Shown in pieces: positions 33,064 through 42,330 of a DNA stretch of 64,000 nucleotides. The notes below the pieces were generated by a model. That model ran no database searches. It was not told the DNA's origin and saw nothing but the letters and a program-made list of their open reading frames with translations. Within the stretch, counting starts at the first letter, position 1; every line of letters starts with the position of its first letter. The translations under genes were made by a program, and so were the position numbers. Source of the stretch: UBA8337 sp963932545 (lineage in GTDB: Bacteria > Pseudomonadota > Alphaproteobacteria > RS24); NCBI GenBank assembly GCA_963932545.1, contig CAWVRH010000002.1:1-64000 (forward strand), given 5' to 3'.

Positions 33064-33788
33064 TGCGCCTTTTGGTAACCCGCCCAGCCGCAGACGCCGT
33101 TCCCCTCGCGGAGCAATTGGCCGCTCGAGGCCACGATATTATTATCTCCCCCGCCATCTATATTGAGCCCAATGACACGCCGCTACCCGAACCAGATAGC
33201 GTGCAGGCTTTGGTCTTCACCAGCGCCAATGGCGTCAGTGCTATGGCCGCGCGGTTTGCCGATAAACGCGATTATGACCTTTGGGCCAAGAAGCCTGCCT
33301 ATGCCGTGGGCCCACAAACTTGCGCCGCGCTGGCCAAGCTCAATTGGCCGTTGGTTCATCAAGCGGGGGGAGATGTGGAAAGTCTCGCGGCTGAAATCAA
33401 GTCAAGTTTTCAAGGCACGCATGTTTTGCATATCGCGGGGCGCCATCAGGCGGGCGATCTTGCGGGCCTGCTCAGCCAAACTTCGGTCTCGTTAGATAAA
33501 GCCGTTTTATATCAAGCGGTCGCGGCCGAGGCGCTCACCCCTTTGGCCGAAGCCGCCTTAACCGACAAGGAAGCGCCGCTTGACGGGGTATTGCTATATT
33601 CCAAACGCAGCGCGCAAATCTTTGTGTCTCTATATAGGGCGCATACACCAGACCTCGGCCCGCCAAAGCCGACCGCCTATTGTTTGTCTGCCCCAATCGC
33701 CGACCAGATGCAGCTGGCAGGCTTTCCGGTTCGCACCGCGCCGACCCCCGACAATGAAGGCATGTTGCAATTGATCGCTATGGCATAG
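33063..33788 (+). CDS. hemD: uroporphyrinogen-III synthase
   Basis: The 241-residue protein has the weakly conserved HemD pattern: MRLLVTRPAADA at the start, VFTSANGV near residue 52, and YAVGPQT and SKRSAQIF further on. It closes hydroxymethylbilane into uroporphyrinogen III. Its ATG overlaps the hemC stop. A Mic60-like gene follows 64 bp on, then hemY. Confidence 0.88.
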   Translation: MRLLVTRPAADAVPLAEQLAARGHDIIISPAIYIEPNDTPLPEPDSVQALVFTSANGVSAMAARFADKRDYDLWAKKPAYAVGPQTCAALAKLNWPLVHQAGGDVESLAAEIKSSFQGTHVLHIAGRHQAGDLAGLLSQTSVSLDKAVLYQAVAAEALTPLAEAALTDKEAPLDGVLLYSKRSAQIFVSLYRAHTPDLGPPKPTAYCLSAPIADQMQLAGFPVRTAPTPDNEGMLQLIAMA

Positions 33789-33852
33789 GGGCGCAAGCTA
33801 TTGTGGGCTCACAATTATTGCCAAGACCAGCAAACAAACGCATAATTTCGTT

Positions 33853-35313
33853 ATGAATAAACGTCGTTCTAAAAAAACCGAAGCGGGGGATGTTTTGCCG
33901 CCCGAAGATGACGCTGCGCAACGCGCGGCGCCTAAAAAGGCTGCCAGAAAGCAGCCGAGTGACGACACATTGCGAATGCCGCCCCTCATCGACCATGCGC
34001 AGCAAGGTGGCTTGGCGCGGGCCAAACACTACCTTGGTGCTTTGGTGTCGTTTGCCTTTGGTGGCAGGTTTGGCGGGACGATAGATAATGTCGTTGCCGC
34101 GCTGGGCCGAGCGGCACAGCTTTTTCTCGCCACTTTGCGGCGCTTACTCTATCGCGTCAGCCTTTTGCTTTTGATCGGCGCGACTTTGGGCTTGGCGGGG
34201 TTCGCCGTTTTCCAATCGCGCAATATGACGCTAGCGGACATAGAGCTGCCTGATTTCACGACCTTCTGGCAGTCGGCACCTGACGTAAACGATGAGGCGT
34301 TTGAGTTACCCTCTGGCGAGCCTGAAACCAGCTTGAAAAAAGCCCCTGATATAGCCCCCTATATCGCCCCCTATATAGAAGACGAAAACGTCGTTGCTTC
34401 CGGTTCGCCAGAAGCCCCGGTTTTGGCGTCCGAGCCAGATGCCCCGCCAGCGTTAGATAGCGAGCTGACTTTACAAGAAGAGCGAGCCGCTCATGCGGCC
34501 ACGCGGTTGGCTTTGTTGGGCGCGCAAGACCAGCTAGCCACCGCCTTGCGAAATCAGGCAGATGGCTCGGCAGTGTCGTCGAAAAATCAGGCTCAAAACG
34601 CCAAGACCTCGAAAATCTTCAAAGCTCTAAAACAACGTGCCCTCAAGGCTGAGCTGTTGGTTCGTCTGCAAAGCGGTTCGACATTCGCGCCACTTCTAGA
34701 AACCAAACCCTTGCAGGCTTCGCTGACGTCACGCCAATTTGGCGCGCTGGCACTGCATGCAAATTCTGGCGTGCCGACCCAAGCGAGCCTTGCGGCGCAA
34801 GCCAAATCGCTGTGGCTAGCGGCCAATTCGGGGGAGCCAAGTCGCGCCGAACCCGATACCGCATCTGCCGCTTCAGCACGCGAAGCCGGCCCTGAAGCTG
34901 ATCTCGATAAAATGCCCGCTTTTCTAAACTGGCTGCGCGCGCGCGCCGGTGGCTTGGTGGACGTGCAGGTTGAACCGCAGGCCGCGGCTGAACTACCCCC
35001 CCTTACTTTGGCCACAGCGCGCGATGTGAGCACTCGCGATGACTTGCGCCATGACTTGCGCCAAATCTATCAGTTCATTTTGGCGGGCGATTATGCGGCC
35101 GCCTCGACGAAAACACGCACGGCAATTTTGCGTTTGGACGGGCTGACCAGCCAACCCAATCGCGCGTCTAATATAGAGAGCCTGCAAGCGCTCTATGCAG
35201 ACTTGCGCGCGCACGGGGAAATGGCGCCAATTTTGTATCAATTACGCAAAGATTTTTTAGCCACTGATTTGACGACTGATCTGACGGCTTATTCAGACGG
35301 AGGCGCCTTATGA
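33853..35313 (+). CDS. Mic60/mitofilin-like inner-membrane protein
   Basis: The 486-residue protein has a basic, disordered N terminus (1-40), one membrane helix (about 98-117, LLLLIGATLGLAGFAVF) and a long periplasmic part with helical, coiled-coil-prone segments and a C-terminal domain with DLRQIYQFILAGDY. Genes at this place between hemD and hemY are the alphaproteobacterial Mic60 homologues, which bend inner membranes. I rely mainly on position and topology. Three short in-frame duplications (34351-34374, 35041-35064, 35263-35286) give APYIAPYI, DLRHDLRQ and TDLTTDLT. Confidence 0.72.
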   Translation: MNKRRSKKTEAGDVLPPEDDAAQRAAPKKAARKQPSDDTLRMPPLIDHAQQGGLARAKHYLGALVSFAFGGRFGGTIDNVVAALGRAAQLFLATLRRLLYRVSLLLLIGATLGLAGFAVFQSRNMTLADIELPDFTTFWQSAPDVNDEAFELPSGEPETSLKKAPDIAPYIAPYIEDENVVASGSPEAPVLASEPDAPPALDSELTLQEERAAHAATRLALLGAQDQLATALRNQADGSAVSSKNQAQNAKTSKIFKALKQRALKAELLVRLQSGSTFAPLLETKPLQASLTSRQFGALALHANSGVPTQASLAAQAKSLWLAANSGEPSRAEPDTASAASAREAGPEADLDKMPAFLNWLRARAGGLVDVQVEPQAAAELPPLTLATARDVSTRDDLRHDLRQIYQFILAGDYAAASTKTRTAILRLDGLTSQPNRASNIESLQALYADLRAHGEMAPILYQLRKDFLATDLTTDLTAYSDGGAL

Positions 35314-36695
35314 TGCGCTTGTTGTTTGGGTTTATTGTTTTGGCCGGTTTGGCCATTTGCGCGGCCTTGATTGCTAATCTTCCGGGCCAAGTCAGCTTTT
35401 CGGTTTCTGGCTATATTCTTGAAACCCGCACGGCGGTTTTGGCAGGCGCGAGCTTTGCGGTTTTCCTTATGTGTTTGGCGTTTGCGGGTCTGGCACAATT
35501 TTTATGGCATTTGCCAGCACGCTTGCGGGCCGAGCGGCGCGAGACCCAAAGGCGCGATGGCGAGGCGGCTTTGGCCAAAGCGCTTATGGCTCTGGCGCGG
35601 GGCGATGCGGCTTCGGCCAAGGGCGCGACGCGATTGGCGCGGCAAAAATTACCCCATCAAGCCTTGCCTCGGCTGATGGCGGCGCAAGCGGCTTTGCTCG
35701 ATGGTCGCCATGCCGATGCCGAAGCTGACTATCGCGCTATGTTGCGTCGCGAGGCGACGTTGGAACAAAAGACCCTCGGCCTCGAAGGACTTTACTATAT
35801 GGCGCGCGGAGCGGCGGTGGCGGATATGGAAACGGCCGGCACTTATGCTTTGCAAGTTTTAGAGCTGGCGCCCAAAACGCTCTGGGCGCTGGATGGGCTG
35901 ATGGCTATGGCGGTGCAAATCGGCGATTGGTCGGCGGCACAAGATTGGATGCGGCAATGGTCGCGGGTTTTAAATGGGGCTGGCAAGCGCGCTCAAATCA
36001 GACGTCGCCGTGCGGTTTTATGGCTGGCGGAAGCGCAAAGCCTGTTGGCGACGCAAGATCCTGGCGATCAATTGGCGGCCCGAAAAAGAGCTGAGCAGGC
36101 GATCAAACAAGACCCAGAGTTTTATGCCGCCGCCGCTTTGGCGGCACGCTTGCAGGCGCGCGGCGGTGATTTGAAAAAAGCCCATGCGACGCTGCGCCAA
36201 GCTTGGACGCGCGCGCCGCATCCAGAAATTACCGAAGCCTGGCTAGATTGTTATAACGACCAGCCTTTGGCCACGCGCCAACGTGCGGCGGTGAGTTTCA
36301 TTGGCAAACATAAATCCCATATAGAGGCGCAAATTTTGCGCGCGCGCATTGCCCTAGACGGCGAGCGCTGGCGACAGGCCAAAACTTGGCTCGAGCCGCA
36401 TGCCTCTCAAGCGCATCCAGAGGGGGAAACCCTCATGGAGCGTCGCTTGTGCCTATTGCTGGCCGAAGCTGAAACGGGTTTGGACGATGCCCAACAAGCT
36501 CAGCACTGGCGTGAATGCGCTCGCCGCGCCCCCGCCGAGGCAGGCTGGATGTCGGCCGGTCTACGCCTTGATAGCTGGCAAGCGATATGTCCCGTAACCG
36601 GCAAGCTGGACGAGGTTTCATGGCAATCGCCATTTGAGACAGCTCCAAAGGCGGCGGCGTTGATGGCGCCCACGGCCGCTCTAGCCTTGTCTTAG
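35310..36695 (+). CDS. hemY: HemY-like protein (HemY_N / TPR)
   Basis: The 461-residue protein has two N-terminal membrane helices (about 2-22 and 40-62) followed by the HemY_N block and a TPR-like helical C-terminal part, as in the HemY protein of the proteobacterial hemCDXY cluster. Despite its name it is not the protoporphyrinogen oxidase of Bacillus; its true role in heme synthesis is unclear. ATG 35310 overlaps the preceding stop by 4 bp. Three 11-bp repeats span its stop codon (36690-36722). Confidence 0.9.
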   Translation: MMRLLFGFIVLAGLAICAALIANLPGQVSFSVSGYILETRTAVLAGASFAVFLMCLAFAGLAQFLWHLPARLRAERRETQRRDGEAALAKALMALARGDAASAKGATRLARQKLPHQALPRLMAAQAALLDGRHADAEADYRAMLRREATLEQKTLGLEGLYYMARGAAVADMETAGTYALQVLELAPKTLWALDGLMAMAVQIGDWSAAQDWMRQWSRVLNGAGKRAQIRRRRAVLWLAEAQSLLATQDPGDQLAARKRAEQAIKQDPEFYAAAALAARLQARGGDLKKAHATLRQAWTRAPHPEITEAWLDCYNDQPLATRQRAAVSFIGKHKSHIEAQILRARIALDGERWRQAKTWLEPHASQAHPEGETLMERRLCLLLAEAETGLDDAQQAQHWRECARRAPAEAGWMSAGLRLDSWQAICPVTGKLDEVSWQSPFETAPKAAALMAPTAALALS

Positions 36696-36722
36696 GCGGC
36701 TCTTAAGCTGTTCTTAGGCCGA
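36690..36722. repeat. three imperfect 11-bp repeats over the hemY stop codon
   Basis: TCTTAGGCGGC, TCTTAAGCTGT and TCTTAGGCCGA follow without gaps. The first contains the last codon TCT and stop TAG. Confidence 0.65.
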
Positions 36723-36816
36723 GTGTTTGCGGGCGGCGACCCAAAAGTTCACTTGAACTATGTAATAGGCTGAATAGGCGTAAGCTTGAGGCACATGTCT
36801 TTTTGGGAGTTTGTTT

Positions 36817-37668
36817 ATGTTTCGCGTGATGGTTTCGATGTCTTTTGTTGGCGCACTTGGATTTTTGTTGGCGCTATTCTTTCCTGCCAATATGGCTCAA
36901 GCGGAAGACGCAAGCGCGATTACCACTTGCGCCACGAGCGGGCGCATCGTCCCCGTAGACGCTTACGCGTGCAAACATACACCAGATGTATACAAAGCCA
37001 GAATTTACGAACAAGGCTTTTGCAAAAGCGATCCAATGAGTACGGGCACATTTTCAGCGGAGACCTGCAATAAGGTTTTCGAAAATCCTGCCGGCTTTGT
37101 TGTAGACATTGTTGCGGCTATGCAAAAACCAGTTCCCCTTGAGGGCACCTTCACGTCTGCGCCAAGCGGAAGTTATGGTTTCCCTTATATATGGATGTCT
37201 CATCTCATTACGATGAAAAACCAAGTGACGTCGGATGGCACGACATATTATAGCGACGAATTTGGGAGCGCGACGACAAACGAGGCAGCGTTTTCTGAAT
37301 ATATGGTGGACAGCACATCAACCTCTACCTTGGAAACCCAGTGCGACGGCGAATATCTCAACACTGCATTTGCGGCGGGTAAGGTCGATGCCTATCTTGT
37401 CGATGCGGCGGGTCGAGCCCTAACCGCAGCCGATGGCGTCAACATCGAAGATCGCTGGGAGTGCGTCGGTCGCCAAGCCTTTATTGGTGTGATTACCTTG
37501 AACGAACCGATTGTTATTACGGACGAAACAAGCAGCCTTACCCTCGAGTTCGCTGTGACCGATAATGGTGGCTCTGCCCGAGAGGATATTTCCGGTCCCT
37601 ACGCGAATGACGGCGTTCCTGAAGGCTTCACCACCTCGCCCTTTATTATTAACTTTATCGTCGAATAA
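36817..37668 (+). CDS. secreted cysteine-containing protein of unknown function
   Basis: The 283-residue protein has a clear signal peptide (hydrophobic run to about 24, ANMAQAED cleavage zone). The mature part has six cysteines (CATSGR, YACKH, GFCKSD, TCNKVF, TQCDGE, WECVGR) that could form disulfides, and is beta-rich with many Thr, Ser and Asp. I do not recognise a family. ATG 36817 has GGGAG 8 bp upstream. The gene stands alone; the intergenic stretch before it has no clear promoter match. Tandem 20-bp repeats and tRNA-Thr follow. Confidence 0.75.
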   Translation: MFRVMVSMSFVGALGFLLALFFPANMAQAEDASAITTCATSGRIVPVDAYACKHTPDVYKARIYEQGFCKSDPMSTGTFSAETCNKVFENPAGFVVDIVAAMQKPVPLEGTFTSAPSGSYGFPYIWMSHLITMKNQVTSDGTTYYSDEFGSATTNEAAFSEYMVDSTSTSTLETQCDGEYLNTAFAAGKVDAYLVDAAGRALTAADGVNIEDRWECVGRQAFIGVITLNEPIVITDETSSLTLEFAVTDNGGSAREDISGPYANDGVPEGFTTSPFIINFIVE

Positions 37669-37670
37669 AG

Positions 37671-37710
37671 CCCCTCTCGCTTGGGAGCGGCCCCTCTCGC
37701 TCGGGAGCGG
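37671..37710. repeat. 20-bp tandem duplication
   Basis: CCCCTCTCGCTTGGGAGCGG and CCCCTCTCGCTCGGGAGCGG are adjacent with one mismatch, just after the stop codon of the secreted protein gene. No clear terminator tract follows. Confidence 0.8.
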
Positions 37711-37753
37711 AAAGCGCTTTAAATCTGCAAAAAATATAAACAAACCGGAAGGG

Positions 37754-37826
37754 TGCCGCTTAGGTGATTTGAACACCTGACCCCATCATTACGAATGATG
37801 TGCTCTACCAACTGAGCTAAAGCGGC
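37754..37826 (-). tRNA. tRNA-Thr (anticodon CGT)
   Basis: On the minus strand the gene has a 7-bp acceptor GCCGCTT/AAGCGGC, D arm GCTCAGTTGGTAGAGC, anticodon stem CATCA/TGATG with loop TTCGTAA giving CGU, and T arm with GTTCAAATC. The CCA is not encoded (CCC follows the discriminator A). Confidence 0.96.
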
Positions 37827-37844
37827 GAACCCTAATGGTTGTTT

Positions 37845-37873
37845 TTCCTAGCGAAACTGCGGGTTTTTGTCTA
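37845..37873 (-). promoter_or_regulatory. possible promoter of tRNA-Thr
   Basis: On the minus strand TAGACA (37868-37873) and TAGGAA (37845-37850) stand 17 bp apart, placing a start about 12 nt before the tRNA. The -10 match is poor. The rest of 37874-38116 is AT-rich and shows no gene. Confidence 0.3.
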
Positions 37874-38116
37874 GGGCAAAGTTTTCATCTCACCGTCTTG
37901 GCGGGTTTGGGCAGTGTGTTTTCGCCTTGCAAACCAGTGTGATATTTTTGCACCACCTGCAGCAATCGAATTAAATTACTTTCTTTTAGTTAATTTATTG
38001 TTGACGTAGGCAGTTTTTGTTTTGCAAGCTTATTAGGTGAAAAAGCTAGTATGGGAAGGGCGTATGGGAGTACGCGCATACGGTTTTTATGTTGGGAGCG
38101 TTTTGAGGAGGGCTCT

Positions 38117-40735
38117 ATGTATTTAAAAAGTAAAATGCGTTTACTCGGTATGAGTGCGCTTGTGAGCGTGGGGCTAGTCGCCGCCACCTCAGCCAATGCG
38201 TATAATATACGCCTTGGTGGAATTGATATTCAAGTAGACACGACCGTGTCTGTGGGTGCATCTATGTTGCTGGAAGATCGGGAAACTAAATACCTTCCAG
38301 TTTCAAACGGCGGTTCAGCTGAAACGAATAAATATTTCTCGTTGACAGATGCTGTTGATACAAACGCTGATGGAAAGATTGTTATAGCGGATGACGTAGA
38401 AAGTGCTCCGGACTTTGCGTCATGTGCAAACCCGTATTCCTACGCCAAATTTTGCCAGGACTTGTCCCACGCACAGGGTGGTACGACGCCAAACTTTGAT
38501 GGCTCGATCAACTCGGATGACGGTCGCCTAAACTTTGAAGGCGGAGACCTTTATAGTGCGCCGATCAAGTTAACGTCAGAATTTGAAGCCAGCATGGGCG
38601 CCTTCATGGGCTTTGCTCGTGTAAACGTTTTCCATGATATGGTGACTATGGACAAAGCTTCGTTCGCACGCGGCGGTGAATTAACTGCTAAAGGCGAAGA
38701 TAACATGGGGCAAAACATCGAATTGCTCGATGCCTATGTTTCTTACGATGGCGATGTTGGCCAGTTCCCGATTACTATTCGGGCCGGTAAGCAAGTTATC
38801 AACTGGGGTGAGGCAACGTTCATTCCGGGCGGCAACTCATCGTTTAACCCAATCGACGTCGCAGCTTTGCGCCGTCCTGGTGCTGAAATCAAGGAAGCCT
38901 TGCTTCCGGTTGAAGCGCTTTACGGTTCGATTGCCCTAACACCTGAAATTTCGATTGAAGCTTATGTAGGTGGTTGGGATAAATATCGTCTGGAAGCCGG
39001 TGGCACCCCCTTTGGCGGCAGTGATTCTTTCACAGCCGGTACGGTATCTGGTAACCCACAAGATCGATATTTCATCGGTGGTGGGCAACAAGCTGGGCGT
39101 CAGTTCGCTTGTGATACAGCTGCTCTAACAGCCGCTGGTAAAGCCACAACCTCTTCCATTTCAACTGCGTTGCAGGGTATAACTGGTTTGGTTGACTGCG
39201 CCAACAATCCAAATATGGATCCATTGAAAACATGGACCGTTGGCAGTGCAGAAAAAGAACGCTCAGCGTCTGGCGACTTCTCCTATGTGCAAGGTGTGTC
39301 GAACAAGGACGGTGATGAGTCTATGGGCCTTGCCGTTCGTTGGTATGCCGAAAACCTAAACTCAACTGAATTTGCTCTGTACTATCAAAAAGGTGACAGT
39401 CGTTTGCCTTACATCAGCTACAATTCAGGCAAAGCATCGTTAAACGTCGGCTCTACAGGTGCAACATCATCGACCGTTGGTCGTGGTGCTGGCCCACAGG
39501 GTTGCATGGGTATGGTTGCAAACTTGACCAACGGTGCTCCGAACGCACAAACCGGCAAGCTTTACAACGTTGCAGCGGGTACGACCACTAAACTGAACGA
39601 TCCACACGGTCTTCTGTCAGATGCAACGCTTAATTATGTGGCGGATCAGACAGCTGCTGTTTTGAACGTTGGTTTAGCAGCGCTTGGCGGCTATAGTAGG
39701 GATGCAACTCTGGCAGTCGATTCGGCAGCTAAATGGCAAGAACTACAGTGTCTCCTTGCTATTGCTCAAAAGGACGGAGCTAAATCTAATGGCTCTGCTT
39801 TTGATGGCCAAGGACAGTTGTCGACTGGGACAACCAACGTGGTCGTCGACTACAACCTTGAACTGTTTGCTGAGTTTCCAGAAGTTGAAACAATGGGCAT
39901 AAGCTTCAACACAACTGCGTTTGGTTGGGGTGTTCAGGGCGATTTCAGTTATCGACCTGAAGTGCCGCTGCAGTTTGACACGGATGTGTTGACGATTGCT
40001 GGCCTGTTTAACAACTGTGCATTTGCCTCCGTTGGTGTTTTTGAAGGTGTTTACAAATCAGGTAGCACCTACAACAACGAATTCGGAAACGTTGGCTGCT
40101 CGGACAAGCAACAGTATCTTAAAGGTTACACTACTGACCATGATGCCACCACTTGGGACATTGGGACAACGGCAACCTTCACACGTTCTAACCCACTCAT
40201 GAGCCTCTTGGGAGCAGACTTGGGCATCTTGCTTACTGAATTCCAAGGTGTCATGGTAGATGGTATCGAAGAAAAACGTGGCGATCCGGGTACACTTGGT
40301 GCCGTCGCAGGCGTGCCAAATCCGATTGCAGGTATTACACCACTGGCAAACACTTGCACGGCGGGTTCTGATCTGCCGTTGAATGGAATTTTGTCCATCG
40401 ATGATCGCAACCTGGCTAACGCCGACGGTTTCTGTCGTCCGACGGATGAATCGTCTGGCATGGTTCTACTAGCACGCTTGCAGTACAACAATGTGTTCGG
40501 TACGCCTTGGAGCCTAGCTCCTACGGTAGTTCACAATGTTGGACTTAACGGTAACTCGCCTAGCCCAATCGGCTTCTGGCGTGAAGACGTTAGCTCTACT
40601 GCTGTGAGCGTCACGGGTACGTATCTTGGTAAAATTGAAGCCTCTTTGGCTTTCCGCACTTACGGTGGTGACATCGAGCGGACAAAAAACCTTGACCGTG
40701 ACAACCTTAGCATCAGCGTATCTTACGCTTACTAA
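38117..40735 (+). CDS. DUF1302 outer-membrane protein
   Basis: The 872-residue protein has a signal peptide (ending ATSANA, residues about 25-30) and a beta-barrel-like body with many alternating aromatic and polar strands, the family block AGKQVINWGEATFIPGGN and a C-terminal aromatic (SISVSYAY) recognised by the BAM machine. DUF1302 proteins are thought to pass hydrophobic compounds, usually beside DUF1329 and a MMPL/RND pump. ATG 38117 has GAGGAGG upstream. Codon choice (GGT, CGT, AAC, GTT) differs from the GC-richer neighbours, as in highly expressed genes. It leads the DUF1302-DUF1329-DUF1329-YCF48 cluster. Confidence 0.9.
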   Translation: MYLKSKMRLLGMSALVSVGLVAATSANAYNIRLGGIDIQVDTTVSVGASMLLEDRETKYLPVSNGGSAETNKYFSLTDAVDTNADGKIVIADDVESAPDFASCANPYSYAKFCQDLSHAQGGTTPNFDGSINSDDGRLNFEGGDLYSAPIKLTSEFEASMGAFMGFARVNVFHDMVTMDKASFARGGELTAKGEDNMGQNIELLDAYVSYDGDVGQFPITIRAGKQVINWGEATFIPGGNSSFNPIDVAALRRPGAEIKEALLPVEALYGSIALTPEISIEAYVGGWDKYRLEAGGTPFGGSDSFTAGTVSGNPQDRYFIGGGQQAGRQFACDTAALTAAGKATTSSISTALQGITGLVDCANNPNMDPLKTWTVGSAEKERSASGDFSYVQGVSNKDGDESMGLAVRWYAENLNSTEFALYYQKGDSRLPYISYNSGKASLNVGSTGATSSTVGRGAGPQGCMGMVANLTNGAPNAQTGKLYNVAAGTTTKLNDPHGLLSDATLNYVADQTAAVLNVGLAALGGYSRDATLAVDSAAKWQELQCLLAIAQKDGAKSNGSAFDGQGQLSTGTTNVVVDYNLELFAEFPEVETMGISFNTTAFGWGVQGDFSYRPEVPLQFDTDVLTIAGLFNNCAFASVGVFEGVYKSGSTYNNEFGNVGCSDKQQYLKGYTTDHDATTWDIGTTATFTRSNPLMSLLGADLGILLTEFQGVMVDGIEEKRGDPGTLGAVAGVPNPIAGITPLANTCTAGSDLPLNGILSIDDRNLANADGFCRPTDESSGMVLLARLQYNNVFGTPWSLAPTVVHNVGLNGNSPSPIGFWREDVSSTAVSVTGTYLGKIEASLAFRTYGGDIERTKNLDRDNLSISVSYAY

Positions 40736-40749
40736 TCAGTGTCATTTGG

Positions 40750-40773
40750 GGGGCGGGCCTTTTGGTTCGCCCC
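40750..40773 (+). terminator. intergenic hairpin between DUF1302 and DUF1329 genes
   Basis: GGGGCGGGCC (40750-40759) pairs with GGTTCGCCCC (40764-40773), with two G-U pairs and a TTTT loop. No long T tract follows, so it may be an RNA-stabilising or partial stop that sets different levels of the two proteins. Confidence 0.5.
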
Positions 40774-40808
40774 TTCAAATCTGAACTTACCTTTTGGAAG
40801 GAAACAAA

Positions 40809-42176
40809 ATGAAAACCAAACTGTTAACTACAGCCCTGACACTGAGCCTTGTGGCCAGTGCTGCTGTGGCCGAAGTACCGGCCAATCAAGCAGCTCGTCT
40901 AGGTGCTGACCTTACCCCGATGGGTGCCGAAAAAGCCGGCTCCAAATCAGGCGTGGGTTCATGGTCGGGCAAGGGCATTAATAGCTCCGCTCTGCTAAAT
41001 GGATATGATGGGGGCGCTTTGCCAAACCCATTTGCCTCCGAGAAAGCTAGCTACACGATTACAGCTGCCAACGCGGCTCAGTATGATAAGCAGCTGACCG
41101 TTGGCCAAAAAGCCATGCTGGCAACTTACTCAGATAGCTACAAGCTGAATGTGTACAAGTCCAACCGGACCTGCACATATCCAGACTTCGTTTACAAAGC
41201 GGCCAAGCGTAATGCGACCGTTGGTAAAGTTGTCGATGGCGGTAACGGTATCTCAGAAGCCATTATGGCCTCGCCGTTCCCAATCCCGAGTAGCGCTGTT
41301 GAAGTTGTATGGAACCACACACTGCGCTATCGCGGTGAGCGGGTAGCTCGTGACTTCAACATGTCGGCGCCGACAGCTTCAGGCGATTACACGCTAACTT
41401 ACACGCGTGACGAAATTGTGTTCCCGTATTCCAACGCGCAAAATGCACGTGCGGAAGACCTGGACAATATTTCGATCTACTTCGTCGCATATACATCCGC
41501 TCCAGCGCGTCGTGCTGGTAACGTAGTGTTGGTACATGAAACGCTGAATATGGCTCAAGAAGGTCGTAAAGCGTGGACATACAGCCCGGGTACACGTCGT
41601 GTACGTCGTGCGCCAAACATTGCGTATGACAACCCAATGACCAATGGTGACGGCATGGGTACGTCGGATCAGTATGATGGCTACAATGGTGCGCCAGATC
41701 GCTACACATGGACTGTTTCCGGTGTAGAAGAGAAACTGTCGCAGCAAAATAACTTCAGTGCTGTTTTGACCGACTATGACACTCTGCTGCAGGCCGGCCA
41801 TGCGAACCCAGATGTGATGCGTTATGAAATGCGTCGTCAGTGGGTAATCGAAGGCAACCTCAAAAGCGATGCCCGTCATATTTATGCCAAGCGCGTTCTG
41901 CGCATGGATGAAGACAGCAAGCAAATGGCGGCTGGCGAAATGTATGATGGCCGTGGTGAGTTGTGGCGTGTCCAAGAAATTGGTCAAGCCCCTGATTACC
42001 GCCCAGAAGCCAACGTCTGCTGGACAACTGGCGGTGAGTTTGTTTATGACTTGCTGGCTGGTCGTTACATGGGCCTAGCTATGAAAGCGGGTCGTCCTGC
42101 GAACGTGGTTACTGGCCTCGAGCGTCTGGAACCAAACTATTATTCACCTGCGAACGTGCGCCGTCTCGGCCGCTAA
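40809..42176 (+). CDS. DUF1329 protein, copy 1
   Basis: The 455-residue protein has a signal peptide (ending AAVAEV near 21). It carries family blocks ARLGADLTPMGAEKAG, WNHTLRYRGERVARDF, SPGTRRVRRAPNIAYDNP, YDGYNGAPDRYTW and the C-terminal NYYSPANVRRLGR. DUF1329 proteins resemble LolB/outer-membrane lipid-binding folds and are encoded beside DUF1302. ATG 40809 has AAGGAAAC upstream. Codons favour CGT and CTG, suggesting strong expression. A terminator follows, and the last 88 bp are copied at 45061. Confidence 0.9.
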   Translation: MKTKLLTTALTLSLVASAAVAEVPANQAARLGADLTPMGAEKAGSKSGVGSWSGKGINSSALLNGYDGGALPNPFASEKASYTITAANAAQYDKQLTVGQKAMLATYSDSYKLNVYKSNRTCTYPDFVYKAAKRNATVGKVVDGGNGISEAIMASPFPIPSSAVEVVWNHTLRYRGERVARDFNMSAPTASGDYTLTYTRDEIVFPYSNAQNARAEDLDNISIYFVAYTSAPARRAGNVVLVHETLNMAQEGRKAWTYSPGTRRVRRAPNIAYDNPMTNGDGMGTSDQYDGYNGAPDRYTWTVSGVEEKLSQQNNFSAVLTDYDTLLQAGHANPDVMRYEMRRQWVIEGNLKSDARHIYAKRVLRMDEDSKQMAAGEMYDGRGELWRVQEIGQAPDYRPEANVCWTTGGEFVYDLLAGRYMGLAMKAGRPANVVTGLERLEPNYYSPANVRRLGR

Positions 42177-42196
42177 GCTTATCGTGTGAAAATTGG

Positions 42197-42229
42197 AAGG
42201 GCGGGACTTCGGTTCCGCCCTTTTTTTTG
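42197..42229 (+). terminator. rho-independent terminator after DUF1329 copy 1
   Basis: An 11-bp stem AAGGGCGGGAC/GTTCCGCCCTT closed by a C(TTCG)G tetraloop, followed by eight T. A classic strong terminator. Confidence 0.92.
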
Positions 42230-42330
42230 TTTTAGAGCGCAACGCTCAACCAGCGATATTTTGTTGCGAGCCGGCTTTTTTTATGGCTACATCGTAAACC
42301 TATTATTTATGAACCTTGGGAAACCTGACT

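Noticed and set aside
41394..41987. 197-codon minus-strand frame inside DUF1329 copy 1
   Set aside because: Composition is that of a reversed coding strand, and the plus-strand gene has all family blocks.
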